From positions 2,257-41,635 of the forward strand of contig JAQUGH010000003.1 of NCBI GenBank assembly GCA_028684195.1: a stretch of DNA of 39,379 bases. The letters are read 5' to 3'. This DNA is from Clostridia bacterium. GTDB lineage: Bacteria; Bacillota; Peptococcia; DRI-13; DTU073. The first letter of the stretch is position 1. Every line of letters starts with the position of its first letter. The notes below the pieces were generated by a model, which searched no databases, had not been told where the DNA came from, and saw only the letters and a list, made by a program, of their open reading frames with translations. Position numbers and translations under genes: made by a program. Below, in pieces: positions 33,020-39,195 of this stretch.

Positions 33020-33128
33020 CTAACCAATTATGTAGTCTAACCTTCATTCATAGCGTATATCTTTCATTATTAAAAATATATTGCACATTACACCCATTAT
33101 TCAGATATACATTAATTCGCATTTTTTG

Positions 33129-33157
33129 ATTTTAGCATATACTTCAATTAATGTCAA
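33129..33157 (-). promoter_or_regulatory. sigma-A promoter for rpoB-rpoC
   Basis: TTGACA (33152-33157), 17-bp spacer, TAAAAT (33129-33134) on the minus strand, downstream of the rplL terminator. Both hexamers and the spacing equal those of the str, rplM and tuf copy 2 promoters. Confidence 0.88.
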
Positions 33158-33196
33158 GAATACTTTCAATATATTTTTATAAACGATAACAACTCG

Positions 33197-33223
33197 AAAA
33201 GGTGCTGTTTTTCAGCACCTTTT
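33197..33223 (-). terminator. terminator between rplL and rpoB
   Basis: AAAAGGTGCTG pairs with CAGCACCTTTT around a 5-nt A loop; the T-run is part of the arm. It lies about 90 bp after rplL. Partial termination here is known in other bacteria and would set the ratio of L7/L12 to RNA polymerase; that function is inferred. Confidence 0.85.
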
Positions 33224-33313
33224 CATATCTATTAACACATTAATTATATTCAATAACTCAATGTGCATTGATACTAAGTCCACCTAATCACAATATCACT
33301 TTATTATGCTTAA

Positions 33314-33685
33314 TTACTTTACTTCTACAGAAGCACCAGCTTCTGTCAGTTTAGCTTTAACTGCTTCTGCTTCTTCCTTGCTTACTTTTTCCTTAATGGG
33401 CTTAGGTGCTCCATCAACAAGTTCTTTTGCATCCTTTAATCCCAAACCTGTTATTTCTCGAACAGCCTTAATAACATTAATTTTTTTCTCTCCAACTACA
33501 GTAAGAATTACATCAAATTCGGTTTTTTCTTCTTCAGGTGCAGCTGCCACAGTAGGAGCTGCTGCCACAGCAGCAGGAGCCGCCGCAGTTACACCAAATT
33601 CCTCTTCAAAAGCCTTTACCAATTCAGATAATTCCAAAACAGTTAACCCTTTAACATCTTCAATAATCTCATTAATCTTTGCCAT
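33314..33685 (-). CDS. rplL: 50S ribosomal protein L7/L12
   Basis: 123 residues. N-terminal dimerisation domain (1-35), an alanine-rich hinge (about 36-52), and the C-terminal factor-binding domain with [31 protein letters not shown] with GAGGAGG; an upstream extension of 15 residues is unlikely. It forms the stalk with L10. Followed by a terminator. Confidence 0.98.
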   Translation of the reverse strand: MAKINEIIEDVKGLTVLELSELVKAFEEEFGVTAAAPAAVAAAPTVAAAPEEEKTEFDVILTVVGEKKINVIKAVREITGLGLKDAKELVDGAPKPIKEKVSKEEAEAVKAKLTEAGASVEVK

Positions 33686-33744
33686 TTTGTAAAACCTCCT
33701 CAAATTTTCATCATAATATTTTTTACCCACGTGAAATTTTCACC

Positions 33745-34269
33745 TTACACCTGTTCTTTTTCTTTTCTTAAAGCTTCGATAGCATAAACAAACTTCCGAA
33801 TCGGTCCTTGTAAAACATTTGCCATACCTGTAAGCGGTGCTTGCATACCCGCCAAAACCTGGGCCAGCAATACTTCACGTGATGGTAATTCAGCTAACGC
33901 CCTTACACCATCTTCTTCAATTGCTTTCTTCTCTAATATTCCACCCTTAATAATAAGTTTCTTATGGGTTTTTGCAAACTCGCTAACTACTTTCGGGGCT
34001 GAGATTGGATCTTGTAAGCTAAACCCCCAAGCAATGGGTCCATTTAGGTATTTATTGAGTCCCATAATACCGCAATCATCAGCAGCCCGTTCCACCAAGG
34101 TATTTTTAAATACCTTCATTTCATTTCCTGCTTTTTTCATCTTTGATCTCAGTTCCGTGATTTCACCCACATTCAAGCCGCGATATTCCATCATCACCAC
34201 AGATTGGGCTTTGGTAAATTTATCTTTTATACTTTCAACAACCTGTTTTTTTTGTTCAAGACTTCCCAA
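33745..34269 (-). CDS. rplJ: 50S ribosomal protein L10
   Basis: 174 residues, the base of the L7/L12 stalk. The N-terminal part has YRGLNVGEITELRSKMKKAG and the C-terminal helix that binds L12 dimers ends ALRKEKEQV. TTG start, 9 nt after AGGAGG. The leader upstream resembles the L10 autoregulatory leader, so L10 with L12 probably controls its own transcript. Confidence 0.96.
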   Translation of the reverse strand: MGSLEQKKQVVESIKDKFTKAQSVVMMEYRGLNVGEITELRSKMKKAGNEMKVFKNTLVERAADDCGIMGLNKYLNGPIAWGFSLQDPISAPKVVSEFAKTHKKLIIKGGILEKKAIEEDGVRALAELPSREVLLAQVLAGMQAPLTGMANVLQGPIRKFVYAIEALRKEKEQV

Positions 34270-34326
34270 ATCAAAGCGCCTCCTTTCTTCCTATTTTATG
34301 AAACGAAAGCCAGTTAAATCATTTTA

Positions 34327-34364
34327 AATATTTATGTAAATGACTAGTCATTTACATAAATATT
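34327..34364. repeat. perfect 38-bp palindrome between attenuator and rplJ
   Basis: Arms of 17 bp (AATATTTATGTAAATGA and its complement) around CTAG, with no mismatch. It lies downstream of the L10 attenuator and about 57 bp upstream of the rplJ start. As RNA it forms a long A-U-rich stem without a U-tract. Confidence 0.9.
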
Positions 34365-34381
34365 GTACTATGTTACACAAA

Positions 34382-34510
34382 AAATAAACCTCTACAGACA
34401 TAGAGGTTTATTTAATAAGTAATCTAAAACAACCTCGGTAGGAATAATATTAAGCCACACGGCACCTACTATCTACAGTCAAAAACATATAAAATTATCA
34501 ACACTTTCAC
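34382..34510 (-). ncRNA. L10-type ribosomal protein leader with attenuator
   Basis: The RNA between the predicted start and rplJ contains GTAGGTGCC and CCTACCGAGGTT, blocks like those of the known Firmicute L10 leader bound by L10-L12. It ends in a terminator hairpin with a 13-bp stem (plus arms 382-394 and 401-413 of this kilobase region, i.e. 34382-34413) and a T-rich tail. GAGGTT at 34431-34436 can pair with AACCTC in the terminator arm, giving an antiterminator. L10 binding should favour termination; the mechanism is inferred from the family. Confidence 0.82.
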
Positions 34511-34516
34511 TAAGGG

Positions 34517-34545
34517 ATTATATCCTCTTATCAAATATATGTCAA
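34517..34545 (-). promoter_or_regulatory. perfect-consensus promoter for rplJ-rplL
   Basis: TTGACA (34540-34545), 17-bp spacer, TATAAT (34517-34522) on the minus strand. It lies just after the rplA stop and upstream of the L10 leader, so rplJL is an independent unit. Confidence 0.93.
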
Positions 34546-34563
34546 CCTTACAAATAGTACAAC

Positions 34564-35256
34564 TTAACCCAATTTAAGAGGATTAAGCTTTACAGCGGGT
34601 CCCATTGTAGATGACATAACAATGCTTTTTATATATTGCCCTTTAGCTCCTGCCGGTTTAGCCTTCATTATCGTCTCAACAATAGTATTAAAATTTTGCA
34701 CTAATTTTTCTTGAGAAAATGACGTTTTTCCAAAAGGCACATGAACAATACCCGTTTTATCTACACGATACTCCACCTTACCAGCTTTAATATCATTAAC
34801 TGCCTTAGTTACATCAAAAGTAACAGTACCCACCTTGGGATTTGGCATCAACCCTTTTGGTCCCAATAATTTCCCTAATCGACCAACCATTCCCATTACA
34901 TCAGGCGTTGCTACCGCCACATCAAATCCAAACCATCCTCCTTGAATCTTCGCAACCATTTCTTCCACACCAACAAAATCAGCACCAGCCGCTACCGCTT
35001 CCTTCTCTTTTTCCCCTTTTGCAAATACCAGTACAGTACGAGTCTTCCCTGTACCATTAGGAAGTACTACTGCCCCACGCACCTGTTGATCCGCGTGACG
35101 AGGATCTACAGCAAGTCGAATGGCCAAGTCTATTGTCTCATCAAATTTTGTTTTAGCCAAATCCTTCACAAGCTCAATTGCCTGTTCACTTTCATACAAT
35201 ATACTTTTGTCAATTTTCTTAGCAGCATCATTGTATCTTTTACCATGTTTTTTCAT
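34564..35256 (-). CDS. rplA: 50S ribosomal protein L1
   Basis: 230 residues from the ATG reading [13 protein letters not shown], with AAAGGGGG upstream; a 14-codon upstream extension of the open frame was rejected. Conserved [16 protein letters not shown] and [17 protein letters not shown] are present. L1 forms the mobile stalk at the E site and in some bacteria represses the rplK-rplA mRNA. Confidence 0.97.
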   Translation of the reverse strand: MKKHGKRYNDAAKKIDKSILYESEQAIELVKDLAKTKFDETIDLAIRLAVDPRHADQQVRGAVVLPNGTGKTRTVLVFAKGEKEKEAVAAGADFVGVEEMVAKIQGGWFGFDVAVATPDVMGMVGRLGKLLGPKGLMPNPKVGTVTFDVTKAVNDIKAGKVEYRVDKTGIVHVPFGKTSFSQEKLVQNFNTIVETIMKAKPAGAKGQYIKSIVMSSTMGPAVKLNPLKLG

Positions 35257-35307
35257 CTTTATTCCCCCTTTGTGGTATTGGCGGATTTCTCCTCCCACCG
35301 TGTTACA

Positions 35308-35736
35308 CTAGTCCTCAACAATTTCAATGCCCATACTACGAGCGGTTCCTTCAATCATTCTCATAGCCGCTTCAACACTGTCAGCATTAAGATCCTGCAT
35401 TTTGCTTTCCGCAATCTCTTTAATCTTAGAACTAGGTACTTTTGCTACCTTTGTCTTGTTTGGTTCGCCAGAACCTTTTTCAATACCCGCCGCCTTCTTC
35501 AAAAGAACAGCAGCTGGTGGAGTTTTACAAACAAACGTAAAAGACCGATCTGCATAAACAGTAATCTCCACAGGAACAACCAATCCCACTTGTTTGATTG
35601 TTTTTTCATTAAATTCTTTGCAGAATTGCATGATATTCACACCATGTTGACCCAAAGCAGGTCCAACCGGAGGAGCTGGTGTAGCCTTACCAGCCTGACA
35701 CTGCAATTTTATAAATCCTACAACTTTTTTCGCCAT
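35308..35736 (-). CDS. rplK: 50S ribosomal protein L11
   Basis: 142 residues. The N-terminal thiostrepton-binding region [22 protein letters not shown] is wild type; the C-terminal domain binds the GTPase-associated centre of 23S rRNA. ATG with AAGGAGG. Between nusG and rplA. Confidence 0.98.
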   Translation of the reverse strand: MAKKVVGFIKLQCQAGKATPAPPVGPALGQHGVNIMQFCKEFNEKTIKQVGLVVPVEITVYADRSFTFVCKTPPAAVLLKKAAGIEKGSGEPNKTKVAKVPSSKIKEIAESKMQDLNADSVEAAMRMIEGTARSMGIEIVED

Positions 35737-35786
35737 CGTAGGTACACCTCCTTAAATATAATATAGCATATGATTTATTTTTATAC

Positions 35787-36314
35787 TCAATCTGCTTTTT
35801 GTACTTGACTAAAATCTAGTTCTATAGGTGTTTCCCTACCAAACATAGCCACAAGAACCTTTAGTTTCCCCTTATCTGGATGTATTTCTTCAACCATACC
35901 AATAAAATTCTGAAAGGGGCCGGACGTAACTCTGACACTTTCACCTAAATCATATAACATTTTAGGCTTTGCGGTTTCTATTCCCATATGTTTGAGAATG
36001 CTTCTCACTTCAGACTCCAGCAACGGAATTGGCTTCGCACCCGTGCCAACAAAGCCCGTCACTCCAGGTGTATTTCTCACAACATACCACGAATCATCAG
36101 TTAATATCATCTCAACAAGAACGTACCCAGGGAAAACCTTCTTTTTGGTAATTTTCCTTTTACCATCCTTAACTTCCACCTCGTCCTCCATTGGAACAAG
36201 AACGCTAAAAATATTGTCACCAACATTCATAGATTCTACCCTTTTTTCCAAGTTGGCTTTAACTTTATTTTCATATCCAGAATATGTGTGAATAACAAAC
36301 CAATTTTTTTCCAT
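35787..36314 (-). CDS. nusG: transcription factor NusG
   Basis: 175 residues from the ATG reading MEKNWFVIHTYSGYE. NGN domain first (WFVIHTYSGYENKVKANL to about 110), then a C-terminal KOW domain with GESVRVTSGPFQNFIGMVEEI. It modulates pausing and links polymerase to S10. The start has no adjacent ribosome-binding site; a strong AAGGAGG lies 35 nt away, with a hairpin between (see 36315-36356). The frame stays open upstream to a TTG at 36365, giving a possible extension of 17 residues, not typical of the family. Confidence 0.93.
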   Translation of the reverse strand: MEKNWFVIHTYSGYENKVKANLEKRVESMNVGDNIFSVLVPMEDEVEVKDGKRKITKKKVFPGYVLVEMILTDDSWYVVRNTPGVTGFVGTGAKPIPLLESEVRSILKHMGIETAKPKMLYDLGESVRVTSGPFQNFIGMVEEIHPDKGKLKVLVAMFGRETPIELDFSQVQKAD

Positions 36315-36356
36315 AACAACCTGGGTCTTAATAAACGAGCTAGACCCATCCTCCTT
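36315..36356 (-). promoter_or_regulatory. hairpin-bridged ribosome-binding site of nusG
   Basis: On the minus strand AAGGAGG (36350-36356) is followed by one A, then TGGGTCT, a 13-nt loop, AGACCCA, GGTTGTT and the ATG. The perfect 7-bp stem removes 27 nt and leaves 8 nt between AAGGAGG and the start. Linear spacing would be 35 nt. A comparable arrangement is known for phage T4 gene 38. The function here is inferred. Confidence 0.6.
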
Positions 36357-36373
36357 CATACTCAATAGTAATA

Positions 36374-36589
36374 TTATCCAATTAATATTTTCATTATAAA
36401 ACTTACTACAGTGTCAATAATCCAAATACCCATTCCCACCAAAAATACAGCAAAAATAACTACAACCGTATAAGCCGCAATTTCCTTTTTAGTAGGCCAA
36501 TGTACTTTCTTTAATTCCCCGATTACTCCTCTATACAACTTTTTTATTCCGCCAAAGAAGCCAACCCTTTCCCCCTTAGCAACACTCAT
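36374..36589 (-). CDS. secE: preprotein translocase subunit SecE
   Basis: 71 residues, the short Gram-positive form with one membrane helix (about 41-64). The conserved amphipathic stretch GVIGELKKVHWPTKKE precedes it. It clamps SecY. ATG with a weak ribosome-binding site. Between rpmG and nusG, without the tRNA-Trp gene that some Firmicutes have there. Confidence 0.96.
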   Translation of the reverse strand: MSVAKGERVGFFGGIKKLYRGVIGELKKVHWPTKKEIAAYTVVVIFAVFLVGMGIWIIDTVVSFIMKILIG

Positions 36590-36632
36590 AAATCACACAT
36601 CCTAACATTACTAAAAATATACATCATCTAAC

Positions 36633-36782
36633 TTATTTCGTTTCTTTATGCACCTTATGAGCCTTACAAAATTTACAATATTTTTTTACTTCTATACGAT
36701 CAGGATTATTTTTTTTATTTTTACTTGACGTATAGTTGCGTTGTTTACACTCCGTACAAGCTAATGTAACTGTTACTCGCAC
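36633..36782 (-). CDS. rpmG: 50S ribosomal protein L33 (zinc form)
   Basis: 49 residues, starting at GTG (reads [17 protein letters not shown]) after GGGAGG. Zinc ligands C9, C12, C36 and C39 are present. First gene of the rpmG-secE-nusG-rplK-rplA unit, with a promoter 59 bp upstream. Confidence 0.96.
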   Translation of the reverse strand: MRVTVTLACTECKQRNYTSSKNKKNNPDRIEVKKYCKFCKAHKVHKETK

Positions 36783-36840
36783 AATTGCCACCTCCCAGAT
36801 AAACCCCACATTACGAGTATTCTATCCATAACATTTTATA

Positions 36841-36869
36841 ATGCTATCACGACCCGCTTTCCATGTCAA
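36841..36869 (-). promoter_or_regulatory. sigma-A promoter for rpmG-secE-nusG-rplKA
   Basis: TTGACA (36864-36869), 17-bp spacer, TAGCAT (36841-36846) on the minus strand, immediately after the tuf copy 2 terminator. Confidence 0.8.
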
Positions 36870-36880
36870 TAGTATAATAT

Positions 36881-36920
36881 AAAAAACAAAGATCAGCAGG
36901 AAAGATTCCTGCTGATCTTT
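36881..36920 (-). terminator. strong terminator after tuf copy 2
   Basis: A perfect 15-bp stem (AAAGATCAGCAGGAA and its complement) with a 3-nt loop, followed by G and six T on the minus strand. It makes tuf copy 2 a single-gene unit. Confidence 0.93.
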
Positions 36921-36952
36921 CTGTTATAACTCTCCTTGCCACGAACTATACC

Positions 36953-38143
36953 TTATTCACTAATACCTGTTACCACACCAGCTCCAACAGTACGTCCGCC
37001 TTCGCGAATAGCGAAGCGAACTCCTTCTTCAATAGCTATCGGTGTAATCAATTCTATATTCATTTTGATGTTATCCCCAGGCATACACATTTCTACACCT
37101 TCCGGTAATGTTGCTACCCCTGTAACATCTGTTGTACGGAAATAAAATTGTGGTCTATATCCGTTAAAAAACGGTGTATGTCTTCCACCTTCCTCTTTCG
37201 TCAATACATATACTTCCGCCGAAAATTTTGTGTGAGGTTTTATTGAACCTGTTTTCGCTAATACTTGACCACGTTCAATTTCTTTCTTTTCAATGCCTCT
37301 TAGTAATGCTCCAATATTGTCCCCTGCTACAGCTTGATCTAACAATTTACGGAACATCTCCAAACCAGTTACTACACATTTGCGTGGAGCATCACTCAAG
37401 CCAACTATTTCTACTTCTTCACCTATTTTTATTGTTCCTCTTTCCACACGACCTGTAGCCACTGTGCCACGTCCGGTTATGGTAAATACATCTTCTACCG
37501 GCATCAAAAATGGTTTGTCTGTATTTCTTTCAGGTGTGGGTAAATATTCATCAACTGCGTTCATTAATTCCATTATTTTATCTGCCCATTCACTTTCAGG
37601 TTCTTCTAAAGCTTTCAAGGCTGAACCTCTTATAATTGGAATATCATCTCCGGGAAACTCATACTCTGTTAACAATTCCCTTAATTCCATTTCCACAAGT
37701 TCCAATAGTTCTTCGTCATCTACCATATCTACCTTATTCATAAATACTACAATATAAGGTACTCCTACCTGACGAGCAAGTAAAATATGCTCACGTGTTT
37801 GAGGCATTGGTCCATCTGTAGCTGACACTACAAGAATTGCTCCATCCATCTGTGCTGCTCCTGTTATCATGTTCTTAACATAATCGGCATGACCTGGGCA
37901 GTCCACATGTGCGTAGTGTCTTTTATCTGTTTCATATTCTACGTGTGATGTGGAAATCGTAATCCCACGTGCCTTTTCTTCCGGAGCCTTGTCAATTTGA
38001 TCAAATGCTACTTGTTGTGACAACCCTCTCTTCGATAAAACATTTGTTATAGCTGCTGTCAATGTGGTTTTACCATGGTCTACGTGACCGACCGTCCCAA
38101 TATTTATATGTGGTTTCGATCTGTCGTATTTTGCTTTTCCCAT
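36953..38143 (-). CDS. tuf: elongation factor Tu, copy 2 (monocistronic)
   Basis: 396 residues from the ATG reading [10 protein letters not shown], with GAGGAGG upstream. The G-domain motifs equal those of copy 1. The two genes appear identical except for six bases, all in the first quarter; these change E73 S74 of copy 1 to D73 K74 here. Even the ribosome-binding site and bases before the ATG are shared. It has its own promoter and terminator, so EF-Tu can be raised independently of the str operon. Confidence 0.98.
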   Translation of the reverse strand: MGKAKYDRSKPHINIGTVGHVDHGKTTLTAAITNVLSKRGLSQQVAFDQIDKAPEEKARGITISTSHVEYETDKRHYAHVDCPGHADYVKNMITGAAQMDGAILVVSATDGPMPQTREHILLARQVGVPYIVVFMNKVDMVDDEELLELVEMELRELLTEYEFPGDDIPIIRGSALKALEEPESEWADKIMELMNAVDEYLPTPERNTDKPFLMPVEDVFTITGRGTVATGRVERGTIKIGEEVEIVGLSDAPRKCVVTGLEMFRKLLDQAVAGDNIGALLRGIEKKEIERGQVLAKTGSIKPHTKFSAEVYVLTKEEGGRHTPFFNGYRPQFYFRTTDVTGVATLPEGVEMCMPGDNIKMNIELITPIAIEEGVRFAIREGGRTVGAGVVTGISE

Positions 38144-38198
38144 TTCTCTGAATCCTCCTCTACAAATAATGACCATCTTTTCTATTTCTGTAAATCAT

Positions 38199-38227
38199 AT
38201 TTTACAATATTTCAAGTGGTCTGTCAA
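38199..38227 (-). promoter_or_regulatory. sigma-A promoter for tuf copy 2
   Basis: TTGACA (38222-38227), 17-bp spacer, TAAAAT (38199-38204) on the minus strand; predicted leader about 50 nt. A 9-bp inverted repeat, TATTTCAAG at 38208-38216 and its complement at 38244-38252, straddles the -35 box. Confidence 0.88.
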
Positions 38228-38394
38228 ATATATACATTGTAAGCTTGAAATAGTTGGTCAGTTGGACAGGGAGAACCATCGTTTAACGATTGTTTAACAA
38301 TTGTTAAACTATTGTTAAACTATTGTTAAACGATGGTTAAACTATTGTTAAGCAATTGGGATGATTAGCTATTCGGATAAAAACACAAAAAAGC
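38203..38394 (-). repeat. duplicated terminator-to-promoter module, copy A
   Basis: This stretch matches 39037-39195 closely: the -35 region and its spacer, the following 30 bp, an 11-bp array, a 25-nt block beginning GGGATGATTAGC that is identical, and the terminator T-tract with GC. The terminator stems themselves differ. Copy A lies upstream of tuf copy 2; copy B lies upstream of the orphan gene. Confidence 0.85.
38281..38357. repeat. 11-bp tandem array with dyad symmetry, seven units
   Basis: Seven contiguous 11-nt units on the core GTTWAAC. Units 1-2 read GTTTAAC, units 3-7 GTTAAAC or GTTAAGC, which is the reverse complement, so the array inverts. At the junction lies a perfect 18-bp palindrome (38292-38309). 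CCATCGTTTAAC at 38277-38288 is complementary to 38325-38336. It lies 54 bp upstream of the tuf -35 box. Confidence 0.88.
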
Positions 38395-38420
38395 TTAGAA
38401 GAACCTAGTTAGGCCCTTCT
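38387..38420 (-). terminator. terminator after the orphan gene
   Basis: AGAAGGGCCT pairs with AGGTTCTTCT (10 bp, two G-U) around AACT, followed by AAGCTTTTTTG. It begins a few bases after the stop of the 38426-38905 gene. Confidence 0.85.
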
Positions 38421-38425
38421 TTGGG

Positions 38426-38905
38426 TTAAAAATCCCTTCCTCTGCCTGTGCCTGTGCCTCTCTTGAGTTCTATTGCTTCTTTTCCTTCTTTTCCTTCTTT
38501 TCCTTCTTTTCCTGGTGTCTTTATTGTATCATCATTTTTTTGTGTTTCTATTTCAGTTCCCTCCGTTTCACCTTCAATGGGAAGTGAAGATTCATAAATC
38601 TCACGTGATTCCTTCCTCCCTATTAAACCCGTTCTCTCTTTTGCCGCTTCCTCTTGACCTTTTTCCAAACCAACCTCATTTTTTCCTGTTTCATTCTTAC
38701 CTTCATTACGGAGACGTATTTTTTCTTCTAGAACGCCCTCCACTTTTGATACCCCCACCATTAACAAACTAGCTGCAGCCAGACAAGCAACGGCAGTCGC
38801 ACCACTAGTCAAAGTAAAAGCAACAGTACCACCAGTAACGGACGGAATTGCTGCTGGTGCAGCAATCAAAGCATGCATTTTTATAAGCATTTCAGGTATA
38901 CCCAT
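38426..38905 (-). CDS. orphan protein with hydrophobic N-terminus and charged tail
   Basis: I do not recognise this protein. From the ATG reading MGIPEMLIKMHA it has 159 residues: an alanine/glycine/threonine-rich hydrophobic segment at about 12-53, long enough for one or two membrane passes, then a charged, low-complexity tail rich in E, K and G with four GKE repeats, ending GTGTGRGRDF. This ATG is 12 nt after AGGAGG. A longer version from 38983 would add 26 very basic residues but has no ribosome-binding site. It has its own promoter and terminator and sits between tRNA genes and tuf, where most relatives have no gene. Function unknown; a membrane-anchored protein is a guess. Confidence 0.7.
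   Translation of the reverse strand: MGIPEMLIKMHALIAAPAAIPSVTGGTVAFTLTSGATAVACLAAASLLMVGVSKVEGVLEEKIRLRNEGKNETGKNEVGLEKGQEEAAKERTGLIGRKESREIYESSLPIEGETEGTEIETQKNDDTIKTPGKEGKEGKEGKEAIELKRGTGTGRGRDF
38477..38512 (-). repeat. 9-bp tandem repeat (four units) in the orphan gene
   Basis: GGAAAAGAA repeated four times without a mismatch, encoding GKE four times. The unit is a multiple of three, so copy-number change would alter length but keep the frame. Confidence 0.9.
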
Positions 38906-39032
38906 TTTTTTTAAACGCCTCCTTTTCCTTTTTGCTTTTTTAATTATAATGTCTTTGTTAATACTTTTCTTACTAGTATCCATCTTGTTAATATTATGTA
39001 TAATCAGCCAATATTTTATTTCCTTAAGTTAC

Positions 39033-39061
39033 ATACTACAATATTTCAAATGGTCTGTCAA
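39033..39061 (-). promoter_or_regulatory. sigma-A promoter for the orphan gene
   Basis: TTGACA (39056-39061), 17-bp spacer, TAGTAT (39033-39038) on the minus strand. The spacer differs from that of the tuf copy 2 promoter at one position. An 8-bp inverted repeat (39042-39049 and 39079-39086) straddles the -35 box as in the other copy. Confidence 0.83.
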
Positions 39062-39195
39062 ATATATGCATTGTAAACTTGAAATAGTTAGTTGAACAGG
39101 GAAAGCCCATTGCTTAACGATGGTTTAACGATGGTTTAACGATTGTTAAGCAGTTGGGATGATTAGCTATTCGGATAAAAGCACAACAAAAAAGC
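39037..39195 (-). repeat. duplicated terminator-to-promoter module, copy B
   Basis: Near-copy of 38203-38394. It is shorter mainly because its 11-bp array has four units instead of seven, and it lacks a few bases near 39090. It lies between the tRNA terminator stem and the orphan gene. Confidence 0.85.
39112..39155. repeat. 11-bp tandem array, four units
   Basis: GCTTAACGATG, GTTTAACGATG, GTTTAACGATT, GTTAAGCAGTT. The outer cores GCTTAAC and GTTAAGC are exact reverse complements, so the array is symmetrical like the one at 38281-38357. It lies 51 bp upstream of the orphan-gene -35 box. Confidence 0.85.

Noticed and set aside
34942-35766. Long plus-strand open frame opposite rplA and rplK
   Set aside because: It is antisense to two clear ribosomal genes, has no ribosome-binding site, and its composition mirrors the opposite strand.
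36315-36365. N-terminal extension of NusG from a TTG at 36365 or an ATG at 36359
   Set aside because: The frame is open, but neither codon has a good ribosome-binding site and NusG proteins normally begin close to the WFVIHTYSGYE block. Kept only as the alternative to the hairpin model.
36590-36632. tRNA-Trp gene between rpmG and secE, as in some Firmicutes
   Set aside because: The gap is only 43 bp and holds no tRNA.
36953-38143. Long direct repeat of about 1.19 kb with 21167-22357, as from an insertion sequence
   Set aside because: It is the second tuf gene; no transposase or terminal inverted repeats accompany it.
38906-38983. Longer start of the orphan gene giving 26 basic residues
   Set aside because: No ribosome-binding site before that ATG, whereas AGGAGG lies 12 nt before the internal ATG at 38905. 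Not excluded.
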